This document shows positions 16,927 through 24,748 of a stretch of DNA of 64,000 nt, in pieces; within the stretch, counting starts at the first letter, position 1, and the number at the start of each line of letters is the position of its first letter. The stretch covers positions 930,001 to 994,000 of the forward strand of contig NZ_JADPJI010000005.1 of the NCBI RefSeq assembly GCF_023073355.1. The letters run 5' to 3'. The notes below the pieces were generated by a model. The model saw nothing but the letters and a program-made list of their open reading frames with translations. It did no database searches and was not told the DNA's origin. Made by a program: the position numbers and the translations under genes. The DNA is from Bradyrhizobium sp. 199 (lineage in GTDB: Bacteria > Pseudomonadota > Alphaproteobacteria > Rhizobiales > Xanthobacteraceae).

Positions 16927-17934
16927 ATGAACAACCGCAACATCATCGTCATCGGCGGTTCGGCCGGAGCGACCCAGCCGTTGAAGCACATCCTGAGCCG
17001 CTTGCCGCCGGATTTGCCGGCAGCCGTGTTTATCGTTCTGCACATTCCGGCGCGGGGTATCGGTATTCTGTCGACGGTCGCCAGCAGCGCCGGCCCACTT
17101 CCGGTTCGTCAGGCTGAAAACGGCATGGAGATCCAGCCGGGGCAGATCTATCTGGCCGCGCCAGACCATCATTTGCTGCTGTCCGAGGACCGGATCTTGC
17201 TCGGGCGCGGTCCACGCGAGAACCTGGTGCGGCCGGCCATCGACGCCCTGTTTCGCTCCGCAGCAATCACTCACGGCCCGCGGGTGATCGGCGTGCTCTT
17301 GAGCGGCCTGTTGTCGGACGGCGCGGCAGGCCTCAATGCGATCAAGCGCTGCGGCGGGATGGCGGTGGTCCAGGACCCCATGGACGCCATTTCCGACGAG
17401 ATGCCGCGGCGCGCGATGGAGGAGACCACCGTCGACCTCTGCGTCCCCGGCGCCAGTATGGGTGATGTGCTGTCCGAACTCGTCAGGGAGCAGGCCGGAG
17501 CTGCGCTGCCGATCCCGCCGGAGATCAGACTGGAGGTCGCGATTGCGGCGGGAGACCGGATTGGCAGCGACAAGCTGCTCACCGTTGCCGATCCCGTTGC
17601 GCTGACCTGTCCTTCCTGCGGCGGCGTTCTGTCCGAGGTCAAGGAGCAGCGTCCGATGCGCTTCCGTTGCCAGGTCGGTCATGGCTTCACGGCCGATACG
17701 CTCGCCAAGGAGCAGGAGGGGCGCGTCGACGAGGCCCTGCGTGTCGCCTTGCGCATTATCGAGGAACGGGCGGAACTGGTGCACCGCATGGCGGTCGACG
17801 GCCAGCGCAGCGGCCGGCCCGCGGTCGCCGAGATGTACCAGGCGAGGGCGGCCGAATATCGTGAATATGCCGACATGATCCGGCGGGTGGTGCTACAATC
17901 GCTCGATCCTCCAGCCCGCAATCCGGACGCGTGA
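16927..17934 (+). CDS. CheB-type methylesterase with C-terminal zinc ribbon
   Basis: 335 residues from ATG 16927. The CheB methylesterase triad is present: Ser12 in IGGSAGA, His39 in VLHIPA and Asp131 in LLSGLLSDGAAG. The regulatory receiver domain of classic CheB is absent. Residues about 224-250 hold a CPSCGG...FRCQVGH zinc-binding motif, followed by a helical tail. No chemoreceptors are nearby, so its targets are unlikely to be ordinary MCPs. It forms a run with the coiled-coil and CheB-CheR-kinase genes. TTG at 16912 is an alternative start. Confidence 0.9.
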   Translation: MNNRNIIVIGGSAGATQPLKHILSRLPPDLPAAVFIVLHIPARGIGILSTVASSAGPLPVRQAENGMEIQPGQIYLAAPDHHLLLSEDRILLGRGPRENLVRPAIDALFRSAAITHGPRVIGVLLSGLLSDGAAGLNAIKRCGGMAVVQDPMDAISDEMPRRAMEETTVDLCVPGASMGDVLSELVREQAGAALPIPPEIRLEVAIAAGDRIGSDKLLTVADPVALTCPSCGGVLSEVKEQRPMRFRCQVGHGFTADTLAKEQEGRVDEALRVALRIIEERAELVHRMAVDGQRSGRPAVAEMYQARAAEYREYADMIRRVVLQSLDPPARNPDA

Positions 17935-17944
17935 AGGGTCTGCC

Positions 17945-18241
17945 ATGTCCATCTCCCCCGCCGAACAAACTGAGCAGCTCGACGCCGAGCAGCGCGTTCT
18001 GGTGAAGGCCGACCGCGACATCGAGGAGGGCTGGCAACGTATCCGCAAGCAGGAGGACCGCGTCCTCGAGCTTCGGGCCGGCGGTCACGATATCTCCCAG
18101 GCGCAGCAACTGGCCGAGGTCCTCAAGCAGACCCTGGCCGAGTGGGAACGCCACCGCGTCCTGATCGTGCAGCGCATCGCGTATCTGCAAAGGCAATTGG
18201 CGGCGCGACAGCCAGAAGCCGGCCAACAGCCGGAGCCCTGA
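17945..18241 (+). CDS. Coiled-coil hypothetical protein in che-like cluster
   Basis: 98 residues, highly charged and predicted all-helical with heptad-like spacing (LDAEQRVLVKADRDIEEGWQ..., LAEVLKQTLAEWERHRVLIVQRIAYLQRQL). There is no signal peptide or membrane segment. It starts 10 bases after the CheB stop, so it is co-transcribed. Possibly a small adaptor; no known family recognised. Confidence 0.7.
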   Translation: MSISPAEQTEQLDAEQRVLVKADRDIEEGWQRIRKQEDRVLELRAGGHDISQAQQLAEVLKQTLAEWERHRVLIVQRIAYLQRQLAARQPEAGQQPEP

Positions 18242-18329
18242 AAGCCGCGCGCCGCCCGCCGAAGCTGGTCTAGACGCCACGCGGCTCCCTGATCAGGGCT
18301 CGGACGACGCCGACATCAAAGGAGGCCCT

Positions 18330-18416
18330 GTGATATTCTCGTCTTTGACCTGTTGGGGTTCGGTTGATTTCTGCTATTTGCAGGAGGACCGGGCGCCCAT
18401 TAGTCCCGGCCAGTGA
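18330..18416 (+). CDS. Possible 28-codon leader ORF
   Basis: AAAGGAGG followed four bases later by GTG opens 28 codons (product begins MIFSSLTCWGSVDFCYLQED) ending 18 bases before the large kinase gene. The ribosome site is very good, but there is no homology evidence. It may be a leader peptide or chance. Confidence 0.25.
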   Translation: MIFSSLTCWGSVDFCYLQEDRAPISPGQ

Positions 18417-18434
18417 AAGAGAGCTACCAAGGCC

Positions 18435-21400
18435 ATGACTGAAGTCGGCGAGAGAGCGGTCGAAGAAGAGCGCCAGACCAAGTCCCCGCTTGTGATCGGC
18501 GTTGGCGCCTCACCGGCCGCTCTGGACAGCATCGAGCGCTTCTTTGCCAAGCTGAGTCTGAGTGCCGACCAGACCGTCGTGCTGGCGCTTCAGCACCACG
18601 AAGCCTTCGACGAGGCACGGCTGCGCCAGATCGTACAAAGCTCAAACGGCGGCAGGCTGTCCGAAGCCGGCCATGGCCATCCGATCGAGGGTGGCGCGAT
18701 CTATCTGTGCCCGCCCGCGATGATCACCACGATCCAGGGCGGAAGCTTCGCGATCCGCAAGGCCGAGCAGGCGCCAGGGGGGCGCGCCACGATCGACAGC
18801 TTCCTGGTGTCGCTGGCGGAGGAGCGCGCCGAGAAGTCCATTGGTGTGATCTTGTCCGGCACCGGCGGCGATGGAACGCTGGGAACGGCAGCGCTCAAGG
18901 ATCACGGCGGTCTCGCCATTGCCGAGCAGGTCGCGAGCGAGACATCCGACCCTCTCACGGAGGCCAACACGCCGGCGGCGATCGCGGACTACGTCCTGCC
19001 ACCGGAGGAGATTCCCGAGCGTATCCAGCTCTATGCCCGGCATCTGCGGCGTCTGGAGGAGAAGCACGGGTTCGACGAGATTCTGGCCGCGGCTGCGACC
19101 TCGCTGTCGCGCATCGCCGACGTTCTTCGCAACAAGACCGGCAACGATTTTCACGGCTACAAGCAAAACACTTTCCTGCGCCGCGTGCAGAGGCGCATGC
19201 AAGTTGTCCAGATCGCCGACATCCCCGCCTACGTGGATTTCCTGCGCAACGACAAGGATGAGGCGCATCATCTCTTCAATGATCTCCTGATCGGCGTCAC
19301 CGAGTTCTTCCGCGACAAGCGCGAGTTCGAGGTGCTGGAGACGCAGATCATCCCGAAGCTCTTCCAGGACAAGGGCGCGGCCCAGCAGGTCCGCGTCTGG
19401 GTGCTTGGTTGCGCGACGGGCGAGGAGGCCTATTCGATCGCCATCCTGCTGCGCGAACAGATGGCGCGGATGGACTCCCCACCGCAGGTGCAGATCTTCG
19501 CCACCGACATCGACGGCCGGGCGCTCGCCACCGCGCGCGTCGGCCGTTATCGCACCTCCATCGAAGCCGACATGACCGGCGAACGCCTGGCGCGCTGGTT
19601 CGTGCGCGAGGGCGACACCTATTGCGTGGTGAAGGAGCTGCGCGAGGTGTGCATCTTCTCCCAACACAACGTCATCAAGGACGCGCCGTTCTCCAGGCTT
19701 GACCTCGTTTCGTGCCGCAATTTGCTGATCTACCTCAATGCGGAGCTTCAGAACCGTGTGATCCCGCTGTTCCACTTCGCGTTGTTGCCGGACCGCTATT
19801 TGTTCCTCGGCAATTCGGAGAACGTGACGCGGCATCCAAAGCTGTTCGTGCCGATCGATCGCCGTGCGCGCATCTTCAGGAAACTCGATACGGGAACGCG
19901 GCTGCCCCCCGAATTTCCGATCACGTCCGCTGCAAGCAGAGTGCCGGTCGAGGTACCGCCGGCGCGCTCGGTCGGCCGCGACGTCGGTCTGGAGCGGCGC
20001 GCGCAGCGGGTCGCGGATCGATATGCCCCCGCCTATGTCATCACCGACGACAATTTCCAGATCCTGCACTTCTCGGGGCGCACCGGGCGGTACATCGAGC
20101 CGACCGCAGGCGCCGCAACCCTCGACCTGCTCCAGCTCGTGCATCGCGATCTTCGCCTGGAGTTGCGGGCCGCGCTCGCCCGTGCGGCCGAAACCAACGA
20201 GCCTGTCCATGCCGAGCAGGTGCACCTCGGCGTGAACGGCCACCGCATCCTTGTGAACATCACGGTGGAGCCGATACAGGATGGCGCTGGCGGCCACCGA
20301 AGTTTCGTCGTTCTGTTCAAGGACGGACCGGCCCAATCGGACGGGGACGACCACAACAAACCCAACGCTCTCATCCGCACCGAGCATGTCGAGCGGCTCG
20401 AAAGCGAGCTGCGCGCGACGCGTGATCGCCTCCAGGCCACCATCGAGGAGCTCGAAAGCACCAATGAGGAGCTGAAATCCTCCAACGAGGAATACCAATC
20501 GCTCAACGAAGAGCTTCAGTCCGCCAACGAGGAGCTCGAAACCTCACGCGAAGAGTTGCAGTCGGTCAACGAGGAGCTGACCACCGTCAATGGCGAGCTG
20601 GCGCACCGCGTCCACGAATTGACCCGCGCCACCAGCGACCTCAAGAATTTCCTGGAAAGCACGCAGATCGCGACGGTGTTTCTCGACAATGACCTGCGGG
20701 TGATGACTTTCACGCCGGCGATCACGCAGGTCTTGCATCTGGTGGAAACCGATGCGGGCCGCCCCATTTCCCACATCAAGGCGCGCATTCCGATCGAGGA
20801 GCTCTACGACGACGTACGCCGCGTGCTGCGCACCCTGGCGAGCGCCGAGCGCGAGCTGACTGCGCCGGACGATGGCAGGAAATACATCGCCCGCGTCCTG
20901 CCCTACCGCAGTGTCGACAACTTCATCGCGGGCGTCGTCATCACCTTTATCGACATCACGGCGATTACCCGCGCCGAGGAGCGGCAGCGCCTCCTCCTGG
21001 CCGAGCTCAAGCATCGGGTCCGCAATACGCTCGGCGTGGTACGCTCGATTGCGCGCCGCTCGGCAGCAACGAGTTCCACTGTCGAGGAATATGCTTCCCA
21101 TCTCGACGGCCGGCTGAATGCGTTCGCCCGGACCCAGGCGCTGCTCACCCATGATCCCGAAGGCGGCGTCGACCTCGAATATCTCGTGGCCGAGGAATTG
21201 TTGGCGTGTGATGCGCGGGAAGGCGAGCAGATGCGGGTCTCCGGCCCCAAGGTGCGCTTCCAGCCCAAGGCCGCCGAAACATTCGCCCTCGCGATTCACG
21301 AACTCGCGACCAACGCGCTGAAATACGGCGCGCTGAGCCGGCCGTCGGGCTACATCCAGGTCTCCTGGCGCATTGATGCAAACACCGAACCCGCGCAGCT

Positions 21401-21602
21401 GACGTTCGAATGGCGGGAGCGCGGGGGACCGCAGGTGCGGCCGCCGACGCGGAAAGGTTTCGGCACCGAGCTCCTAGAGCGTACGCTGGCGTTCGAGCTG
21501 AAGGGCCACACCACGATGGCCTTCGATTCCGAGGGCCTGCAATGCACTGTCACGATCCCATTGAGCAAGGAATCCTTCCACACACCTTCTTTGGCTAACT
21601 GA
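18435..21602 (+). CDS. CheB-CheR-PAS-HWE histidine kinase fusion
   Basis: 1055 residues. In order: a CheB methylesterase domain (about 18-205; Ser in VGASPAA, His in LQHHEA, Asp in LSGTGGDG), a CheR methyltransferase (about 225-485; SAM motif VLGCATGEEAYS, VSCRNLLIYL), a PAS-like region (about 530-640), a long EELESTNEELKSSNEE-type coiled coil (about 655-735), a second PAS (about 740-850) and an HWE kinase (LKHRVRNTLGVV with the phospho-His, LATNALKYGALS, WRERGGP, GFGTELLERTL). It should methylate and demethylate a target and start a phosphorelay. The stop overlaps the Crp gene by one base. Confidence 0.93.
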   Translation: MTEVGERAVEEERQTKSPLVIGVGASPAALDSIERFFAKLSLSADQTVVLALQHHEAFDEARLRQIVQSSNGGRLSEAGHGHPIEGGAIYLCPPAMITTIQGGSFAIRKAEQAPGGRATIDSFLVSLAEERAEKSIGVILSGTGGDGTLGTAALKDHGGLAIAEQVASETSDPLTEANTPAAIADYVLPPEEIPERIQLYARHLRRLEEKHGFDEILAAAATSLSRIADVLRNKTGNDFHGYKQNTFLRRVQRRMQVVQIADIPAYVDFLRNDKDEAHHLFNDLLIGVTEFFRDKREFEVLETQIIPKLFQDKGAAQQVRVWVLGCATGEEAYSIAILLREQMARMDSPPQVQIFATDIDGRALATARVGRYRTSIEADMTGERLARWFVREGDTYCVVKELREVCIFSQHNVIKDAPFSRLDLVSCRNLLIYLNAELQNRVIPLFHFALLPDRYLFLGNSENVTRHPKLFVPIDRRARIFRKLDTGTRLPPEFPITSAASRVPVEVPPARSVGRDVGLERRAQRVADRYAPAYVITDDNFQILHFSGRTGRYIEPTAGAATLDLLQLVHRDLRLELRAALARAAETNEPVHAEQVHLGVNGHRILVNITVEPIQDGAGGHRSFVVLFKDGPAQSDGDDHNKPNALIRTEHVERLESELRATRDRLQATIEELESTNEELKSSNEEYQSLNEELQSANEELETSREELQSVNEELTTVNGELAHRVHELTRATSDLKNFLESTQIATVFLDNDLRVMTFTPAITQVLHLVETDAGRPISHIKARIPIEELYDDVRRVLRTLASAERELTAPDDGRKYIARVLPYRSVDNFIAGVVITFIDITAITRAEERQRLLLAELKHRVRNTLGVVRSIARRSAATSSTVEEYASHLDGRLNAFARTQALLTHDPEGGVDLEYLVAEELLACDAREGEQMRVSGPKVRFQPKAAETFALAIHELATNALKYGALSRPSGYIQVSWRIDANTEPAQLTFEWRERGGPQVRPPTRKGFGTELLERTLAFELKGHTTMAFDSEGLQCTVTIPLSKESFHTPSLAN

Positions 21603-22360
21603 TGCCCTTGTCGAGCGCCGATCGCAGCTTGGTGGAACCGGCCATTCGCCGGCTGAATGCGCTGAGGCCCCTGTCGCCGGAGGCGCGCGCGTCGTTCGAG
21701 TATGCGATGCTCGAGGGGGTACAGCGCGCCGGAGCGGGCGAGGACCTGATCTGCGAGGGAGACCACGTCGACAGCGTCCGCATCGTGTTGTCGGGTTGGC
21801 TCTGCCGCTACAAGACGCTCGAAGACGGCCGGCGCCAGATCGTCAACTTCATCTTTCCCGGTGAGAGCTGCGATGCTCATGCTTTTCTGCTTCCCACCAT
21901 GGACCATTCCATCGCCGCGCTGACCCCTTCGGTCTACGCCGACATCAAGCGCGCGCGCTTCGACAGCCTGCTGGCCGCCGACCATTCACTTACCGAAGCG
22001 TTCATGTGCGAGACCCTCGTCAACAACGCGATCCAGCGCGAATGGGTCATCAATCTCGGCCGTCGCGTCGCGTTTGAGCGCGTCGCGCACCTGTTCTGCG
22101 AGATCTTCGAGCGGCTTCGCCCCGTCGGCATGGTCGAGGGCAACACCTGCGCGATGCCAGTGACGCAGATGGACTTGGCGGACGCCACCGGCCTGTCGGT
22201 GGTCCATCTCAATCGCACGCTCCAGGAGATGCGCGCCTCAGAGCTGATCGTGCTGCGCGACCGTACGCTGATTGTCAGGGATCTCGACGCGCTCAAGAAC
22301 GCAGCCCTGTTCTCGGCGGGTTATCTGCAGCTCTATCGGGGCGGCCGAGAGCGCGAATGA
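21602..22360 (+). CDS. Crp/Fnr family transcriptional regulator
   Basis: 252 residues. An N-terminal cyclic-nucleotide-binding-like beta roll (about 45-130; EDLICEGDHVDSVRIVLSGWLCRYK) and a C-terminal Crp-type HTH (about 175-235; VTQMDLADATGLSVVHLNRTLQEMRASELI). The Cys pattern does not suggest an FNR iron-sulphur cluster. The TGATG overlap with the CheB-CheR-HWE kinase stop makes it translationally coupled, suggesting a shared pathway. Confidence 0.92.
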   Translation: MPLSSADRSLVEPAIRRLNALRPLSPEARASFEYAMLEGVQRAGAGEDLICEGDHVDSVRIVLSGWLCRYKTLEDGRRQIVNFIFPGESCDAHAFLLPTMDHSIAALTPSVYADIKRARFDSLLAADHSLTEAFMCETLVNNAIQREWVINLGRRVAFERVAHLFCEIFERLRPVGMVEGNTCAMPVTQMDLADATGLSVVHLNRTLQEMRASELIVLRDRTLIVRDLDALKNAALFSAGYLQLYRGGRERE

Positions 22361-22534
22361 ACCCGCTGTACTTCGGGGGCCCGCCGACGAGGGCGGCGGT
22401 TGGGATTCTCCGCTCCGCACTAGCAACAGGCGCCGATCTGAGCTAGTTTACCTGCATCGCTGGCCTAGGCTCTGTCCGTAGGCGCCGGTGACTGAGAGAT
22501 CGCGCACTCCCGCCTGCATTCATCGGGAGTCATT

Positions 22535-22705
22535 ATGGACGACGATCCTCTTTATCCCGAGACTCTGAGTCTGCTGGAACGCGCCGATCGAGCGATTGAG
22601 GAAAGTATTCGCTTGCGGGCGCTCAATGCCGACGTCAGGGGGCAGCTTCGGCGGGCCCGCCATGAAATGGAACAACAACTCTCCCTGTCGATGCTCATCA
22701 TGTAG
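22535..22705 (+). CDS. 56-residue helical hypothetical protein
   Basis: CGGGAG ribosome site, then ATG at 22535. The product begins MDDDPLYPETLSLLERADRA and is charged and helical (EESIRLRALNADVRGQLRRARHEMEQQ). Its layout resembles the next small protein (22857), which also has a xSxxLRxxxxxLxxxxxxxxxDLRxA pattern. No known domain. Confidence 0.65.
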   Translation: MDDDPLYPETLSLLERADRAIEESIRLRALNADVRGQLRRARHEMEQQLSLSMLIM

Positions 22706-22856
22706 GACCTCCCGGGTCTTCCTTTGAGCTGTAAGTTCGTGCTCGCGCACGATCCGTACGGCTGGTCCAGGTTGTGCCCGGCACATTTTGTGCCGATGTC
22801 GCAATTTGAGTAACCTGCTTAAATGCCTGCTTCTGCCGGTCTGTCACTATAGGCCC

Positions 22857-23075
22857 ATGAGCGAGGCCCTGATATCCCGCGCGACTTGCGTCATCGATGA
22901 CAGTCTCTCGCTGCGCGAGCAGCGTCGACTGCTCATGGAGCATCACGATCAAATCGTCTCCGATTTGCGCCGGGCTATGATGGAAAGCGCTATGATCCGG
23001 ACGGAAATCAGGGCGCACCGCTACAATCAGGACAGACGAGGTCTCGTTAACGGCGTCCGGACAAGACGCCCCTGA
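22857..23075 (+). CDS. 72-residue helical hypothetical protein
   Basis: From ATG 22857, MSEALISRATCVIDDSLSLR then EQRRLLMEHHDQIVSDLRRAMMESAMIRTEI: a charged amphipathic helix of a type common as small stand-alone proteins in Bradyrhizobium. The ribosome site is weak (AGG). An upstream in-frame start at 22788 is less likely. The function is unknown. Confidence 0.6.
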   Translation: MSEALISRATCVIDDSLSLREQRRLLMEHHDQIVSDLRRAMMESAMIRTEIRAHRYNQDRRGLVNGVRTRRP

Positions 23076-23091
23076 GACAAGTCTTTTTCGT

Positions 23092-23116
23092 GGAACCCGC
23101 GAAACCGTTCCGCGTC
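23092..23116 (+). promoter_or_regulatory. Weak EcfG-like promoter
   Basis: GGAAC (23092-23096), 16 bases, CGTC (23113-23116); the final T of the consensus is C. It lies 92 bases upstream of the small protein gene at 23208. Confidence 0.3.
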
Positions 23117-23207
23117 GGGAACGTTGTCGGTTCGCTGCGCTGTCCGGCGTGGCGCGGACCAAACCGAGGACGCAACGGCGCGCTCCGGTGAACAGGGAGA
23201 ACGTCTC

Positions 23208-23408
23208 ATGGCGACGCGGCGCACATCCAGGCAAACGGATCAGCTCGAGACGCGCTTGGCTGCCGAGGCTGAGCGGCTGCGCGAACAAGCAGGTTCTCTT
23301 CCGCCAGGTACGGCCCGCAACGAGATGTTGCGCAAGGCCCGTCAGGCGGAAACCGGCTCTCAAATGAGCGAGTGGCTGCGATCACCCGGCTTGCAGGCGC
23401 CGGACTGA
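23208..23408 (+). CDS. Small protein, paralogue A (LPPG motif)
   Basis: 66 residues: helical, charged, with LETRLAAEAERLREQAGSLP followed by PGTARNEMLRKARQAETGSQMSEWL. The same pattern (RL..A...R..A.SLPPG..R..LL..A.Q.E..S....WL.SP) recurs in the gene at 24118, so the two are paralogues within 1 kb. CAGGGAGAA precedes the ATG. The function is unknown; context suggests general stress. Confidence 0.65.
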   Translation: MATRRTSRQTDQLETRLAAEAERLREQAGSLPPGTARNEMLRKARQAETGSQMSEWLRSPGLQAPD

Positions 23409-23415
23409 ACCCGAT

Positions 23416-23513
23416 TTCGAAAAGCGAGCAGGGGTTTTCCGAACAAGATTACGCTCAAGCAAGAGGCTTGAGCGCGATGATGATCGATCCTGATCACATC
23501 GCGCTCGAGCCTG
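23416..23513. repeat. Divergent copy of GCGCGATG palindromic repeat
   Basis: Between convergent genes. GAGCGCGATG ... CACATCGCGCTC arms (about 23470-23508) enclose a GATCGATCCTGATC centre, preceded by a GAAAAGCGAGCAGGGGTTTTCC arm. It is a degenerate relative of the element at 27272-27374. Confidence 0.55.
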
Positions 23514-23551
23514 CTCGGCTTCGAGAGTGTCGCAACCGGTGGTGAGGAGAA

Positions 23552-23836
23552 TCAACGCCGCTTCGCAGCTTTGCTTCGCCGATTATAGGGCGAGCGGTTG
23601 ACCGGCCTTAGCGAAATCCCTTCGCGTTGCGCCTTGCTGCGAATGGCAGCGACCGGGCGCTGAAGCTTGATGCTCATCACGCCGGTCGGTGTGTTGCCCT
23701 TCGCAAGCTGTTTCAACTTGCTCACATCCGCGGGCGTCCATGGTTGCCGCGCGCGGCGCTTGTACGCGGGGTTGGCATTGCGCGGTCCCTTGCGGCCGAT
23801 CGGCGAGTCCGGCCGCTTCCATGCTGCTTTTGCCAT
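23552..23836 (-). CDS. Small basic SANT/Myb-like hypothetical protein
   Basis: 94 residues, very basic at both ends. The middle (about 30-75) reads RQPWTPADVSKLKQLAKGNTPTGVMSIKLQRPVAAIRSKAQREGISL, a tri-helix pattern reminiscent of SANT/Myb-like DNA-binding segments (W-x-P-x-D-V-xx-L, then AIRSKA). The tail NRSPYNRRSKAAKRR is Lys/Arg-rich. It is probably a small nucleic-acid-binding protein. GGAGGAT precedes the ATG, and a near-consensus EcfG promoter lies at 23863-23888. Confidence 0.7.
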   Translation of the reverse strand: MAKAAWKRPDSPIGRKGPRNANPAYKRRARQPWTPADVSKLKQLAKGNTPTGVMSIKLQRPVAAIRSKAQREGISLRPVNRSPYNRRSKAAKRR

Positions 23837-23862
23837 GATGATCCTCCTTCAAGTCGTTCTTG

Positions 23863-23888
23863 AACATGCGAATCAGCATTTCGGTTCC
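23863..23888 (-). promoter_or_regulatory. EcfG-like promoter for basic small protein
   Basis: On the minus strand GGAAC (23888-23884), 17 bases, TGTT (23866-23863); one mismatch to CGTT. The -10 element is 27 bases upstream of the ATG at 23836. Confidence 0.4.
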
Positions 23889-24117
23889 GCCGCAGCGGGG
23901 ACCGAGCGGTCACCGCCGTGTCTCGGGCGCAAAATCACGCACGGTTAACTTATTGAAATGCTGGAACCGGCTGTTGCGGCCGAAGCTACGAAGGTTGCCG
24001 GGCTGGGCCGCCCCGACCGGGCAAGCCACTTGAGTGACAAGAGAGTCCTTGGGCCCCCGGCGCCGATCCCCCGCCGGGGCCGATTTCCCTAGATCCCGAA
24101 CCCCTGTGAAAGTCCAG

Positions 24118-24327
24118 ATGACCGCCAAACGTAACCGCAGGAAACAGACCCAATCGCTCCAGGAGCGGTTGACCTTGTTTGCCGAAAGCGCCCGCGAGCG
24201 CGCGCGCAGCCTGCCGCCCGGCAGGGAGCGCGAGACGCTGCTGCAATTCGCCAAGCAGAACGAAGTGACCTCGAACCTGACAGACTGGCTGAGCGCACCC
24301 GTCTCGCCGCGACGAGGACCATCATAA
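24118..24327 (+). CDS. Small protein, paralogue B (LPPG motif)
   Basis: 69 residues with the same architecture as the protein at 23208: a basic N-terminus (MTAKRNRRKQTQ), then LQERLTLFAESARERARSLP followed by PGRERETLLQFAKQNEVTSNLTDWLSAP. The next gene starts at the base where this one stops. The function is unknown. Confidence 0.65.
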   Translation: MTAKRNRRKQTQSLQERLTLFAESARERARSLPPGRERETLLQFAKQNEVTSNLTDWLSAPVSPRRGPS

Positions 24328-24527
24328 TGGGAAGCTTCAAGCATTACCGTGCTTTTCAGATCGATCCGGACGGGCACGTGTTCGGATGCGTCAATCTGGT
24401 CTGCAACGACGATGAGCAGGCCAAGCGCGAAGCCGCAGCGCTCGTGCTGGTGCATCGCATCGAGCTGTGGCGGCTGGACCGGCGAATCGCACAATTCGAT
24501 TCCCCGGCGGAGATAGCTCGCCAATAA
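24327..24527 (+). CDS. 66-residue hypothetical protein
   Basis: Begins MGSFKHYRAFQIDPDGHVFG, then CVNLVCNDDEQAKREAAALV: a short beta hairpin followed by helices. The N-terminal half resembles many small rhizobial stress proteins of the form 'YRAYxLDxDGHI...L.C.DD..A...A..L'. It overlaps the preceding stop by one base, so it is an operon member. No function known. Confidence 0.65.
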   Translation: MGSFKHYRAFQIDPDGHVFGCVNLVCNDDEQAKREAAALVLVHRIELWRLDRRIAQFDSPAEIARQ

Positions 24528-24533
24528 CGGGCA

Positions 24534-24558
24534 GGAACCGCGCGCAGCGCCCCGGGTT
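24534..24558 (+). promoter_or_regulatory. EcfG-like promoter for flavoprotein/CDF operon
   Basis: GGAAC (24534-24538), 16 bases, GGTT (24555-24558), one mismatch from CGTT. It lies 32 bases before the ATG at 24590 and would drive the operon that runs to 27250. Confidence 0.4.
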
Positions 24559-24589
24559 GGTCGGGATACCGACTTCGCCGGGAGCAAGA

Positions 24590-24748
24590 ATGACGGACGC
24601 CGAAATTCGCCAAGGGATGCCGCCCGTCAAGCTGTCGCTGCAACGTAAGCTCGATGCGATCGTCGGTGCCGCCTGGGACGCCCACAGCCGTTCGCGCAAG
24701 GCGCCGCGAAAGGCGGGCGTCGGTCTGAGGGACCCGAACCCCAAATGA
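24590..24748 (+). CDS. 52-residue hypothetical protein, operon leader
   Basis: ATG at 24590 after GGGAGCAAGA. The product begins MTDAEIRQGMPPVKLSLQRK and has a basic tail (SRSRKAPRKAGVGL). Its stop overlaps the next ATG (ATGA). No known domain; translational coupling to the flavoprotein supports it as a real gene. Confidence 0.55.
   Translation: MTDAEIRQGMPPVKLSLQRKLDAIVGAAWDAHSRSRKAPRKAGVGLRDPNPK

Noticed and set aside
18642..20498. Minus-strand open frame of 618 codons
   Set aside because: Antisense of the CheB-CheR-HWE kinase; no domain and no ribosome site.
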